A stretch of DNA of 51,588 bases from Candidatus Rokuibacteriota bacterium (lineage in GTDB: Bacteria; Methylomirabilota; Methylomirabilia; Rokubacteriales; CSP1-6), in contig VGLJ01000033.1 in the NCBI GenBank assembly GCA_016866775.1, positions 1 to 51,588 on the forward strand, in the 5' to 3' direction. Positions 17,111-25,536 of this stretch are shown here, in pieces; the first letter of the stretch is position 1; every line of letters begins with the position of its first letter. The notes beneath the pieces are model-generated. The model was given only the letters and a program-made list of their open reading frames with translations, made no database searches and had not been told where the DNA came from. Made by a program: the position numbers and the translations under genes.

Positions 17111-18274
17111 ATGGACTTCGCGCTCACCGAACCGCAGGAGCTGATCCGCAAGGAAGTCGCGGCGCTCGCGCGCACCTTCTCGCTCGACTACTGGCTCGAG
17201 AAGGACCGCCGCCACGACTACCCGTGGGAGTTCGTGAAGGCCTTCGCCGCCGGCGGCTGGCTCGGGATGATCATTCCCGAGCCGTACGGAGGCTCCGGGC
17301 TCGGCGTCACCGAAGCCGCGCTCATGCTCGGCGAGATCTGCGCGGCGGGCGCGGGCACGAGCGGCGCCTCGCCGATCCACTTCTACATGTTCCCGCCGAT
17401 GCCGGTGATCAAGCACGGCAGCGAGAGTCTCAAGCAGCGCTACCTGCCGAAGATCCCGACGGGCGAGATCGTGATGTCGTTCGGCGTGACCGAGCCGAAC
17501 GCGGGCACGGACACCTCACGGATCCAGACGTTCGCCGAGCGGAAGGGCGACCGCTTCGTCGTCAACGGCCGCAAGGTGTGGAACACCAACGCGCGGCAGG
17601 CGACGCACATGCTGCTGCTCGCGCGCACCGCGCCGCGCGATCCCGCCAAGCCGTTCCGCGGGCTCACGCTGTTCTTCACGCCGTTCGACCGCTCGAAGAT
17701 CACCGTGCGCGAGATCGAGAAGCTCGGCCGCGCCGCCGTCGACTCCAACGAGATCTTCATCGACGGGCTCGAGATCCCCGCGGACGACGTGGTCGGCGAC
17801 GTGGGGCAGGGCTTCTATCACCTGCTGGACTCGCTGAACCCCGAGCGCGTGCTGACGGCGATCGAGGCCGTCGGCATCGGACGGGCGGCGCTCGAGCGCG
17901 CGACGCAGTACGCGAAGGAGCGCGTGGTCTTCGACCGGCCGATCGGCCAGAACCAGGCGATCGCGCACCCGCTCGCGATGGCGTGGGCGAAGCTCGAGAC
18001 CGCGGAGCTGATGTGCCTGAAGGCCGCGTGGCTCTTCGACAACGGCAAGCCCTGCGGCGCCGAGTCGAACACCGCCAAGCTCATGGCGGCCGAGGCCGGC
18101 TTCGAGGCGTGCGACGTCGCGCTGCAGACGCACGGCGGCTACGGCTACGCGAAGGAGTTCCACGTCGAGCGGCTCTGGCGCGAGATCCGCCTCTACAAGA
18201 TCGCGCCGGTGTCGCAGCAGATGGTCCTGAACTACCTCTCCGAGCACGTGCTCGGCCTGCCGAAGAGCTACTAG
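17111..18274 (+). CDS. Acyl-CoA dehydrogenase family protein
   Basis: 387 residues from ATG 17111 (MDFALTEPQEL). The acyl-CoA dehydrogenase layout is clear: helical N-terminal domain, FAD-contact strand FGVTEPNAGTD, middle beta domain, and C-terminal helical domain ending with the GGYGYAKEFHVERLWREIR segment. The LYKIAPVSQQMVLNYL tail is typical of a subgroup of uncertain substrate. The enzyme would oxidise an acyl-CoA at the alpha-beta position, passing electrons to ETF, in the cytoplasm. Its 3' end overlaps the convergent MFS gene by 4 bp. An earlier in-frame ATG at 17075 lies inside the divergent MBL gene and is rejected. Confidence 0.93.
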   Translation: MDFALTEPQELIRKEVAALARTFSLDYWLEKDRRHDYPWEFVKAFAAGGWLGMIIPEPYGGSGLGVTEAALMLGEICAAGAGTSGASPIHFYMFPPMPVIKHGSESLKQRYLPKIPTGEIVMSFGVTEPNAGTDTSRIQTFAERKGDRFVVNGRKVWNTNARQATHMLLLARTAPRDPAKPFRGLTLFFTPFDRSKITVREIEKLGRAAVDSNEIFIDGLEIPADDVVGDVGQGFYHLLDSLNPERVLTAIEAVGIGRAALERATQYAKERVVFDRPIGQNQAIAHPLAMAWAKLETAELMCLKAAWLFDNGKPCGAESNTAKLMAAEAGFEACDVALQTHGGYGYAKEFHVERLWREIRLYKIAPVSQQMVLNYLSEHVLGLPKSY

Positions 18275-19416
18275 ACGGAGGACCGGCGCTCGACGAGGAG
18301 GAAGGTGCCGAGCGCGATCACGATGAATGCGGTCGCCGTGGCGAACCCGGCGCCGTGCGACCCGTGCTCCGCGACGGCGCCGATCAGGAGCGCGCCGGCG
18401 AAGGCTCCGAGGTCCCAGCCTCCCGAGACGGACCCCATCGCCACTCCGCGCTCGCGGTCGGGCACGCGCTCCACCACCAGAGCGACGAGCATCGGATAGA
18501 GCGCCGAGCTTCCGACGGCGAGCAGGATCGCAGCGACAGCCAGGCGGGCCGGAGTCGGTGGCGCGATCAGAACGCCGAAGCCGGCGGCCAGACAGCCGAG
18601 CGCGGGTAGGAGGATCTGGCTTCGGCCCACGCGGCCTGCGATCCCCGAGACCGCGGCCCGAAAGACGATCATGCCCACGGAGTAGAGGCCGAAGAACCAC
18701 GGCAGGTGCCGCTCATGCCCGTGGTCGGCGGCGTGGAGAGGCAAGAACGCATAGAGAGCGCTCTGCCCCATCGCCGCGATGGCCACGACGATCGACAGCG
18801 GTACGGCGCCGCGGCTCCAGAGCGGCGACGAACCCGCGCGACCACCCGCCGTCGAACGCGGCGACCACCAGCCGCAGGCCGCGGCGCCCAGCCCGAGCAT
18901 CGTCACCAGCGTGAAGTTCGCGCGGACACCGACGTGGCGGAACAGCCAGAGACCGAGAGGCGCCGCGATGGCCATCGCGACCGGCGCCGCGAGATAGTAC
19001 ACGCTCAGCGCCTCGGCGCGGCGCTCGGCGGGCGCGCTCGCGGCCAGCATCGCGGCCGCCATCGTGACCAGGCCGAAGCCGACGCCGAAGACGGCCATCA
19101 GCACGACGAGCGCCGGGGGCGCGGTGACCGCCTGGAATCCGAGCGAGGACAGGATGACGAGCACGGCGCCCGCAAAGAGGGCCCGCCGAATGCCTCGACG
19201 ATCGATCCACGCCCCCGCGACGGGGCGCAGCACGACCGCGACCAGCGAGAAGACCGAGAAGAGCACGCCGACCTGGGTGCTGCTCGCGCCGAGGGCCACG
19301 AGATGCAGCGACAACACCGGCGTGAGCCCGTAGACGGCGAGATGCGCGGCCACGCTGATCGCCAGCGCCGTGCCCAGCGGCGCGGACCGCGCAGCCCCGA
19401 GGGCCGCGAGCCTCAC
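18271..19416 (-). CDS. MFS transporter
   Basis: 381 residues from GTG 19416, with about twelve hydrophobic helices and the major-facilitator signature GAWIDRRGIRRALF between helices 2 and 3, mirrored by GRVGRSQ between helices 8 and 9. Substrate unknown; a drug/metabolite efflux-type porter is typical for this size. The GTG overlaps the stop of the PAP2 gene (GTGA), so the two are coupled. The C-terminus overlaps the acyl-CoA dehydrogenase stop on the other strand by 4 bp. Confidence 0.9.
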   Translation of the reverse strand: MRLAALGAARSAPLGTALAISVAAHLAVYGLTPVLSLHLVALGASSTQVGVLFSVFSLVAVVLRPVAGAWIDRRGIRRALFAGAVLVILSSLGFQAVTAPPALVVLMAVFGVGFGLVTMAAAMLAASAPAERRAEALSVYYLAAPVAMAIAAPLGLWLFRHVGVRANFTLVTMLGLGAAACGWWSPRSTAGGRAGSSPLWSRGAVPLSIVVAIAAMGQSALYAFLPLHAADHGHERHLPWFFGLYSVGMIVFRAAVSGIAGRVGRSQILLPALGCLAAGFGVLIAPPTPARLAVAAILLAVGSSALYPMLVALVVERVPDRERGVAMGSVSGGWDLGAFAGALLIGAVAEHGSHGAGFATATAFIVIALGTFLLVERRSSV

Positions 19417-20018
19417 GCGCGACGATCTGCCGCGGACGCGTCCCTACGCACCGCGAGCACCGCGGCGGCCGACGCGAGCGCGAGGCCGAGCGCGAAGCCG
19501 CCGAGCACGTCCGACGGCCAGTGCGCGCGGAGCATCACTCGCGCGATCCCGACGAGCACGATCATGACCGTCGCGATCAGCCGGAGGGGTCTCCGGATCT
19601 CCGGGCGGAGCGATTCCGACAGGTAGAGCACCGCGCCGAAATAGGCGGCGGCCGCCGTCGCGTGGCCGCTCGGAAAACCGAACGCGGCGCCTTCCGGCCG
19701 CGGGCGGCCCACCACGATCTTCAGCGCCCCCTCGGCGAGCGGCGCCGCGATCATCAGCGTGGTCCACACCCACCAGGCCCGCCGCGCGCGCGCGAAGACC
19801 ACGAAGAGGAGCAAGGTGGCGGGCAACAGGAAGCGCCAGTCGCCGGCGACGTTCACCACACGCATCGCCGCGATGACGGCGGGCGACGCGATCGTCACGA
19901 GACGGTCGCGGATGACCGTGTCGGGACCGACGGTGCCGACGAAGAGCTCGGCGAGCGCGAGGACGACGAACGCCGCGGACGTGACGACCAGGACGCCACG
20001 CGGTGATCGAAGCGGCAT
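19413..20018 (-). CDS. PAP2-family membrane phosphatase
   Basis: 201 residues from ATG 20018. The three-part PAP2 motif is complete: KIVVGRPRP, FPSGHAT, and ARVMLRAHWPSD with the catalytic His and Asp. Around six hydrophobic helices are present. Such enzymes dephosphorylate lipid phosphates (phosphatidate, undecaprenyl pyrophosphate) on the outer face of the inner membrane. A TAGACT hexamer 6 nt before the ATG overlaps the stop of the ZnuB-like gene upstream, so it may have its own leaderless promoter as well as read-through from the metal cluster. Confidence 0.9.
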   Translation of the reverse strand: MPLRSPRGVLVVTSAAFVVLALAELFVGTVGPDTVIRDRLVTIASPAVIAAMRVVNVAGDWRFLLPATLLLFVVFARARRAWWVWTTLMIAAPLAEGALKIVVGRPRPEGAAFGFPSGHATAAAAYFGAVLYLSESLRPEIRRPLRLIATVMIVLVGIARVMLRAHWPSDVLGGFALGLALASAAAVLAVRRDASAADRRA

Positions 20019-20024
20019 CCGCCG

Positions 20025-20030
20025 AGTCTA
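20025..20030 (-). promoter_or_regulatory. Putative -10 element (TAGACT) of a leaderless transcript
   Basis: TAGACT on the minus strand, 6 nt before ATG 20018, overlapping the TAG stop of the upstream ZnuB-like gene. Confidence 0.35.
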
Positions 20031-20837
20031 GCGGCGGAACGCCCAGAACGCGAGGAGCGTCGCGCCGAACATGCACACGACCGTCGCGCCCGTCGGCAGG
20101 TCGAGCGCCGCGGAGGCGACGACACCGAGCACGCTCACGAGTGTCCCGAACGCCCAGCCGATGAGGAGCTTCGCGCGCACGGTCCGGCCGAGCGCGACCC
20201 CGGCGAGCGCGGGGACGATGAGATACGAGAAGACGAGCAGCACGCCACCGATCCGCACCGAGCTGGTCACGACCACGCCGAACGACGCGTAGAACAGGAA
20301 GTCCCACCAGCGCACGCGCCAGCCCGCGGCGAACGCGGCATCGGGATCGGTGGAGATGAGGAAGAAGGGCCGGCGACACGCCCAGTGGAGCGCGCCCACC
20401 ACCGCGTAGAGCAGCGCGACCTTGACGACGTCCGAGGCTTGCACCGCGAGCAGGTTGCCGACGAGCATCGCGCGCACGTGCTCGACCCCGTGCGGCGCCC
20501 GGTCCGCGAGCAGGACGGCGCCCGCGGAGGACACCGCGTACACGACGCCGATGACCGCCTCCTGCGAGACGTGGCGCTCGCGCGTGCGCGTGACCGCGAG
20601 CACGAGCGCGCCCGCGACCGTGGCGCCGAGGCCGCAGGCGTACGACTGCCACGTGTCCAGGTCGAAGCCGACGAGGAACGCGGCGGTCGCGCCCAGCGCG
20701 GCGATCTGGGCGAGCGCGATGTCCACGAAGACGACCTCGCGCGCGAGCACGTGGACCCCGAGGTAGGCGTGGATCCCCGTGAGCACGAGACACATGAGGA
20801 ACGGCGCCCACAGCAGCGCGAGGAGGTCGAAGAACAC
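20028..20837 (-). CDS. Metal ABC transporter permease (ZnuB/MntB family)
   Basis: 269 residues from GTG 20837, with eight to nine hydrophobic helices and the family elements GIHAYLGVHVLAREVVFVDIALAQIAALG and SYLIVPALAG. It forms the inner-membrane channel of a zinc or manganese importer. It follows a ZnuA-like gene by 10 bp but has no ATPase gene of its own; the only ATPase of this family nearby is at 24775-25536, so the two permeases probably share it or an unlinked one. The sequence is diverged from the second permease in the cluster, so it is not a recent duplicate. Confidence 0.9.
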   Translation of the reverse strand: MFFDLLALLWAPFLMCLVLTGIHAYLGVHVLAREVVFVDIALAQIAALGATAAFLVGFDLDTWQSYACGLGATVAGALVLAVTRTRERHVSQEAVIGVVYAVSSAGAVLLADRAPHGVEHVRAMLVGNLLAVQASDVVKVALLYAVVGALHWACRRPFFLISTDPDAAFAAGWRVRWWDFLFYASFGVVVTSSVRIGGVLLVFSYLIVPALAGVALGRTVRAKLLIGWAFGTLVSVLGVVASAALDLPTGATVVCMFGATLLAFWAFRR

Positions 20838-20847
20838 GGCAGGATCG

Positions 20848-21771
20848 CTACCGGAGCGCCTCCGCGAGGGTCCGGACGTTGTGGTCGATCGCCGCGAGGT
20901 AGTTGTCGGCGCCCTTCACCGCGCCGACGGCGGAGGCCACCACGACCGCGCGGCCTCCGGCCTCTTCGGCCACGCGCGCCGCCAGCTTCTGGTCGTTCCA
21001 CGGCTCGACCAGCACGACCTTCACGCGCTCCTCCTTCATCTTCTTGATGAGCTGCGCGAGGTGGCCGGGCGAGGGCGGAATGCCGGGGCGATCCTCGATC
21101 GTGCCGATCTGGACGAGGCCGAAGCGCTTCAGGAAATACGCGAAGAGCGAGTGGTAGCCCACGACCTTGCCGCCTTTCAGGGGCTCCATCGTCTTCGTCC
21201 ACTTCGCCATCTCGGCCTCGACGCGCGCGAGGAAGGCCTGCCGGTTCTTCTCGAACGTCGCGCGGTGCGGCGGGGCGACGCGCGCGAGGCCCTCGAGGAT
21301 GTTCTGCGTGAGGACCGGCGCGAGGCCCGGATCGAGCGAGAAGTGCGGGTTGCCGAGCGGGTGGACGTCGCCCATCGAGCGATCGACGCGCCCGGTGGGC
21401 ACCTCGATGACCGGCACGTTGTGCGAGACGTCGACGCGGCCCGGCGCGCCGCGGATGATCTTCGGGTTGTTCGCGCCCTGCACGGCCACGTCGACCCAGC
21501 TGTCGAGGTCGAGGCCGTTCTGGACGAGGATGTCGGCCTTCCGGAGCTTCAGCATCATGCTCGGACGCACTTCCGCCTCGTGGAAGTTCTGCGTCCCGCG
21601 CGTGAGCGACTCGACGTCGACGAGCTCGCCCCCGACGGCCTCGGTCAGCGATTTCAGGTCGGGGATGGTGGTGACCACCCGGACTTTTTCCGCGGCGTGC
21701 GCGGAGCACACCAGCGCGGCGAGCGCGAGCGCGATCGCGGCGAGCACGCGCGTGAGCCTCGAGACCTTCAT
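20848..21771 (-). CDS. Metal ABC transporter substrate-binding protein (ZnuA-like, second copy)
   Basis: 307 residues from ATG 21771. A Sec signal peptide ends at SAHAAEKV. Cluster A-I features: VVTTIPDLKSLTEAVGG, candidate ligand His in NFHEAEVRPS, His in GNPHFSLDP, His in GYHSLFAYF, and an acidic residue in VEPWNDQ. There is no His-rich loop, unlike the copy at 25527, so it may prefer manganese or bind zinc with different affinity. A perfect AGGAGG lies inside the 3' end of the Fur-family gene and the ATG overlaps that gene's stop (ATGA), so regulator and binding protein are tightly coupled. Confidence 0.9.
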   Translation of the reverse strand: MKVSRLTRVLAAIALALAALVCSAHAAEKVRVVTTIPDLKSLTEAVGGELVDVESLTRGTQNFHEAEVRPSMMLKLRKADILVQNGLDLDSWVDVAVQGANNPKIIRGAPGRVDVSHNVPVIEVPTGRVDRSMGDVHPLGNPHFSLDPGLAPVLTQNILEGLARVAPPHRATFEKNRQAFLARVEAEMAKWTKTMEPLKGGKVVGYHSLFAYFLKRFGLVQIGTIEDRPGIPPSPGHLAQLIKKMKEERVKVVLVEPWNDQKLAARVAEEAGGRAVVVASAVGAVKGADNYLAAIDHNVRTLAEALR

Positions 21772-22241
21772 CGTGAAACCTCCTGCGAGCGGAGCGGACC
21801 GCACGGTCCGCAGACTCCGTAGAGCCGGATGTCGTGCCCCGTCACCTCGAAGCGCGTGGCGCGCCGGACCCGCCGTTCGAGCCGCGCGAGCACGGGCTTT
21901 CTGAGTACGCAGCCGTCGAAGTCCTGCACCGCGCCGCAGCGTTGGCAGACGAGGTGATGGTGGTGTCCGGTGAAGCGCTCGCTCAGCTCGAACCGCTGCG
22001 TGCCGCGTGAGGTGTCCGCAACCTTCATGATGTCCTGACGGCAGAGGAGCGCGACCGTGCGATAGACCGACGCGAGATTCACCCGCCGTCCACGGAGCCG
22101 TCCGTACAGCTCCGCGACCGACAGCGGGTGCCGGACGTCCGCGAGCACCTCGAGCACCGCGCGGCGCGGGCGCGTGAGCCGCACACCACGCGCGGCGAGC
22201 ATCGACGAGAGGGTGGGAGACGCGGTCGTGGCGCCGGTCAC
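21768..22241 (-). CDS. Fur-family metalloregulator (Zur-like)
   Basis: 157 residues from GTG 22241, which overlaps the previous stop (GTGA). The N-terminal winged helix (RLTRPRRAVLEVLAD, NLASVYRTVALL) is followed by the dimerisation domain with H93-96 and two zinc knuckles, C99-x-x-C102 and C144-x-x-C147. It should act as a cytoplasmic repressor of metal uptake genes. Its place among ZnuABC genes makes zinc (Zur) or manganese sensing more likely than iron. The longer frame to 22337 lies in the preceding gene. I did not find a convincing 7-1-7 operator upstream of the cluster. Confidence 0.9.
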   Translation of the reverse strand: MTGATTASPTLSSMLAARGVRLTRPRRAVLEVLADVRHPLSVAELYGRLRGRRVNLASVYRTVALLCRQDIMKVADTSRGTQRFELSERFTGHHHHLVCQRCGAVQDFDGCVLRKPVLARLERRVRRATRFEVTGHDIRLYGVCGPCGPLRSQEVSR

Positions 22242-22516
22242 GGGACGTCCGTGAGGGCGCCGACGCAGTGGACGTGATTGCCGTGGAGGAGACACACCTC
22301 GCCGCGCGGGCCGTGGATCGCACGCTCGTCCTTCCACCAGCCGTCACCGCCGCCCCGGAGAGAGCCGTGATCGCCGATCCCCGCGCCGACTCGTATCCGA
22401 CCACTGCGCCACGGGTCGTCGTAGATCGCGACGGTCGTCCCGTCGGCGCACGAGAAGGCCATGTCGAGCCGCACGCAGGCGACGAAGAGCAGCGCGAGCC
22501 CCGCGAGCCGTGTCAT
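22238..22516 (-). CDS. Small exported protein of unknown function
   Basis: 92 residues from ATG 22516, overlapping the NicO-family stop (ATGA). A hydrophobic N-terminus (LAGLALLFVACV) is a signal peptide or anchor; the Cys could be a lipobox, but Phe at -3 is atypical. The mature part has WWKDERAIHGPRGEVCLLHGNHVHC, with two Cys and three His that could bind metal. The 4-bp overlaps at both ends show it is an authentic member of the metal operon. Family not recognised. Confidence 0.65.
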   Translation of the reverse strand: MTRLAGLALLFVACVRLDMAFSCADGTTVAIYDDPWRSGRIRVGAGIGDHGSLRGGGDGWWKDERAIHGPRGEVCLLHGNHVHCVGALTDVP

Positions 22517-23433
22517 CCCAGCCGTGCCCACGCGCCCGCGAGCAGGAGGCTCCCGATGGCCGCGATGATCACGCCGCCCGCGACGCTCAAGCCTTTGGCC
22601 ACCCAGCCGCTCACGCGCGACTCGGCCGGGAACGCCACCATGATGGTGCGCCGGCCTAGGATCGCCAGGACGCCCACTAGCGAGGTCGTGATGCTCATGC
22701 CGATGGCCATCACGAGCGTCAGGCCCACCCCGATGAGCAGCACACCGTTCGTGAGCGCGAACAGCATGATGATCAGCGCGCTCGCGCACGGCGTGACGCC
22801 GGCCGCGATGACCATGCCGATGCCGACGCGCTCGCGCGCGTCGTGGTCGTAATGGTGCGTGCCGCGCGCGGCGGAGATCGCGATGACGAGACCGATCGCG
22901 ATGATCAGCACGTAGCTCACGGCTTCGAGCCAGACCGAGCGTCCGAGTACGTCGAAGCCGTGCTGGCCGAGGATCACACCGAGACCCCACACGAGGACGA
23001 TCGAGGTGATCGCCTGGAGGAACGAGATCGCGCTCCCGGCAACGATGCCGGCGCCGATGCGCGCCTTCCTGGCGAGAAAGAACGACGACACGACGAGCTT
23101 GCCGTGGCCCGGGCCCGCGGCGTGGAGGACGCCGTACACGAACGCCACGCCGGTCACGACGAGGAGGGCGCGCAGGGAGCCCGTCTCGCGAATCGCTTTG
23201 AGCTCGCGGGAGATCGTCCGGTTGAGGTCGCGCTGCGCGGAGGCGATCGGCGCGACGATCGGCCGCAGGAACCCGGGCACCGCGCCGCCTTCAGCGCCGC
23301 CGGGCACCGGCGTGGGCGCGGCGGGGCGCGACGGGGCCACGCCCCACGGGTTCTGCTGTGCGGTCGCCGGCGCGGCGACGAGACACAAGGCCGCGAGCAC
23401 GAGCGCGCGGATCAACGTCGGCGGTAGCTGCAT
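22513..23433 (-). CDS. NicO/RcnA-family nickel/cobalt transporter
   Basis: 306 residues from ATG 23433, preceded by GGAGA inside the end of the upstream frame. A signal-like N-terminus and a periplasmic Pro/Gly-rich stretch precede a six-to-seven helix membrane domain with the family motif VLHAAGPGHGK, a His/Asp-rich loop (GTHHYDHDARER) and the VTPCASALIIML helix. NicO proteins of this group export nickel or cobalt (RcnA) or take up nickel. Standing next to a DUF1007 domain is a known pairing for this family. Export of excess metal beside uptake genes would give two-way homeostasis. Confidence 0.85.
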   Translation of the reverse strand: MQLPPTLIRALVLAALCLVAAPATAQQNPWGVAPSRPAAPTPVPGGAEGGAVPGFLRPIVAPIASAQRDLNRTISRELKAIRETGSLRALLVVTGVAFVYGVLHAAGPGHGKLVVSSFFLARKARIGAGIVAGSAISFLQAITSIVLVWGLGVILGQHGFDVLGRSVWLEAVSYVLIIAIGLVIAISAARGTHHYDHDARERVGIGMVIAAGVTPCASALIIMLFALTNGVLLIGVGLTLVMAIGMSITTSLVGVLAILGRRTIMVAFPAESRVSGWVAKGLSVAGGVIIAAIGSLLLAGAWARLG

Positions 23434-24782
23434 CGCAAGGTCTCCACCAGTTTTGTCTTCGCCTCGCGCACCGGGGCGCATTCGATGCGATAGCTCGGCG
23501 GGCCTTCGGCCGTGATCATGGGACCGATCGCCGTGAACGCGGTGTAGAACGTCGCGTCGACCACGTTGACCTCCACCGTGCCTTCCCTTCGCGTCGCGCG
23601 CGGGATCGGCACGATGAAGAGATAGTGAAGCTGGCCCTTGACGTTCTGGGCCTCGAAGTCCTTCGGGTCCTTCACCGGGATCGCGGTCCCGTCGACCTTG
23701 ACCTCGACGAACCAGTTGAAGTCCTTCAGCCGTGAGAAGTGGTCCTGCTCGAGCGCGCGCGTCTCCCGCGCCGAGAACTTGCCGTCGCGGTCGCTGTCGT
23801 ACTTCTGGATGATCAGCTCGCTCAGCATCTCGTCGAACGCCCAGTCGACCCTCACACCTTCCGGGCCGTCGGCGCCGAAGCGCACGGTCACCGTGTAATC
23901 GATCCAGGCGTGCGGGTGCGCGCCGGCGCGCGTCGCGCCGAGCGCGAGCACGACGAGCGCGGTGGCCGCGGCGACGCGGGCGACGCGGAAGCGGCGCACG
24001 GGGCCTGTGAGGGCGAAGAGCACCAGCGCCGTGAGCACCACGGAAGCCCCGGCGGCCAGCCGCAGGTAATACGCGAGGACGAGCCCCGTCACCATCGAGA
24101 CGACGGCCAGCCCCATCGCGGTGAACAACGCGCCGCGGAAGCTCCTCGCGAGCGCGAAGCCGGCGAGCGTCGGGATGACGATCATCGCGCTGACGAGGAG
24201 CACGCCGACCATGCGCATTGCGATCACCGTCGTCAGCGCCGTGAGGACCGTGATCACGAGGTTCAGCGCCGCCACCGGCACACCGCTCGTCCGCGCGAGA
24301 TCTTCGTTGAGCGTGATCGCGAGCAAGCGCGGGTAGAGGAGGCCGATCGCGACGCCGACCACGACACCCAGCCCGCCGATCATCCAGAGGTCGGTCACGG
24401 TCACCGTCAGGATGCTGCCGAACAGCACGGCGAAGAGGTCGACGTTGAAGCCGCGGCCGAGGCCGATCAGCACGACGGCGAAGGCCAGGCCCCCCGAGAG
24501 GAAGATCGCCAGCGACGCATCGCCGGTGAGGGCGCCGCGCGTCCGCAGCCGCTCGATGCCGACGGCGCCCGCCGCGGTCACGACGAGCGCGCCGACGACC
24601 GGCGAGACGCCGGCCACGAGCCCGAGCGCCACGCCCGCGAGCGCGACGTGCGCGAGCGTGTCCGCGATCAGCGAGAGCCGGCGCGGCACGAGGAAGATGC
24701 CGATCGCGGGACAGATCAGCGCGGTGATCACGCCGGCGATCAACGCGCGCTGCATGAAGCCGTACGAGAGGAGCTCAGGCAT
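23412..24782 (-). CDS. ZnuB-type ABC permease fused in frame to periplasmic DUF1007 domain
   Basis: 456 codons with no stop. Residues 1-260 are a ZnuB/MntB permease (PAIGIFLVPRRLSLIADTLAHVALAG; AMIVIPTLAG). Residues 262-288 look exactly like a Sec signal peptide (RRFRVAR, hydrophobic core, AGA), followed by the DUF1007 domain starting at H289-P-H291. A complete EF-hand-like loop runs D329 to E340 (DSDRDGKFSARE). A GTG at 23999 is placed to start DUF1007 separately (195 residues, a normal length), so either a true fusion tethers DUF1007 to the channel or a lost permease stop is bypassed by internal initiation. The start overlaps the ZnuC stop. Confidence 0.88.
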   Translation of the reverse strand: MPELLSYGFMQRALIAGVITALICPAIGIFLVPRRLSLIADTLAHVALAGVALGLVAGVSPVVGALVVTAAGAVGIERLRTRGALTGDASLAIFLSGGLAFAVVLIGLGRGFNVDLFAVLFGSILTVTVTDLWMIGGLGVVVGVAIGLLYPRLLAITLNEDLARTSGVPVAALNLVITVLTALTTVIAMRMVGVLLVSAMIVIPTLAGFALARSFRGALFTAMGLAVVSMVTGLVLAYYLRLAAGASVVLTALVLFALTGPVRRFRVARVAAATALVVLALGATRAGAHPHAWIDYTVTVRFGADGPEGVRVDWAFDEMLSELIIQKYDSDRDGKFSARETRALEQDHFSRLKDFNWFVEVKVDGTAIPVKDPKDFEAQNVKGQLHYLFIVPIPRATRREGTVEVNVVDATFYTAFTAIGPMITAEGPPSYRIECAPVREAKTKLVETLRCSYRRR

Positions 24783-25536
24783 GGGCGCAGGGCGGCTCGT
24801 GGCCCACGACGCGCACGGTGGTGCCGTAGAGCGCGGTGAGGGGGTCGTTCGTGAAGTAGTCCTGGGGGCGACCGCAGAAGATCACTCGGCGGTTCAGACA
24901 CGCGAGCTTCGTGACCTCGCGCGCGACGACGCCGATGTCGTGGCTCACGAGGACGAGCGTCACGCCGCGCTCGCGGTTCAAGTGGTGGAGTAACGCGTAG
25001 AAGCTGCTCTGCGTTTCCGGATCGATGCCCCCCGTCGGCTCGTCGAGGATCAGGAGCTCCGGATTGGACACCAGCGCCCTCGCGATCAGCACGCGCTGTT
25101 GCTGGCCCGCGGACAGTGCACCGACGCGATCGCCCGCACGTTCCGTCATTCCCACGAGGCCGAGCGCGTCCGACACGACGTCACGCCCGCTCGAGCCGCT
25201 GCCGAACCATCGCCGCGACGCCACGAGTCCCGTCGTCACGACCTCGTCAACGCGCACCGGCAGCGCGGCGTCGAAGCTCGTGCGCTGAGGAACGTAGCCG
25301 ATCCGGCGCCAGTCACGGAACGCGGTGGGGGCGACGCCGAAGACTCGGATGCTGCCTGCCGACGGCGCCAGCAGACCGAGGATGAGACGGAGCAGCGTCG
25401 TCTTGCCGGACCCGTTCGGCCCGATGATGCCGACGAAATCGCCGGGCTCGATGGTGAACGTGACGTCCTCGAGCACACGAGCGCCCCCGAACTCCATGCT
25501 CGCGTGATCGAGGACGACGACGTCGCTCACGTGCAC
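24775..25536 (-). CDS. Metal ABC transporter ATP-binding protein (ZnuC-like)
   Basis: 253 residues. Walker A G39-PNGSGKT, Q-loop Gln in YVPQR, signature LSAGQQQR (141-148), Walker B LLILDEPTGG (D165, E166), D-loop, and switch His in LVSHD are all intact. The protein powers zinc or manganese import from the cytoplasmic face. The 5' end overlaps the ZnuA-like gene at 25527 and the 3' end overlaps the permease fusion. It is the only ATPase for two binding proteins and two permeases. The C-terminus is short and His-containing (GHEPPCAHA). Confidence 0.94.
   Translation of the reverse strand: MHVSDVVVLDHASMEFGGARVLEDVTFTIEPGDFVGIIGPNGSGKTTLLRLILGLLAPSAGSIRVFGVAPTAFRDWRRIGYVPQRTSFDAALPVRVDEVVTTGLVASRRWFGSGSSGRDVVSDALGLVGMTERAGDRVGALSAGQQQRVLIARALVSNPELLILDEPTGGIDPETQSSFYALLHHLNRERGVTLVLVSHDIGVVAREVTKLACLNRRVIFCGRPQDYFTNDPLTALYGTTVRVVGHEPPCAHA

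Noticed and set aside
22517-22990. Upstream extension of the small exported gene
   Set aside because: It overlaps the NicO-family gene in another frame; the signal peptide fixes the start at 22516.
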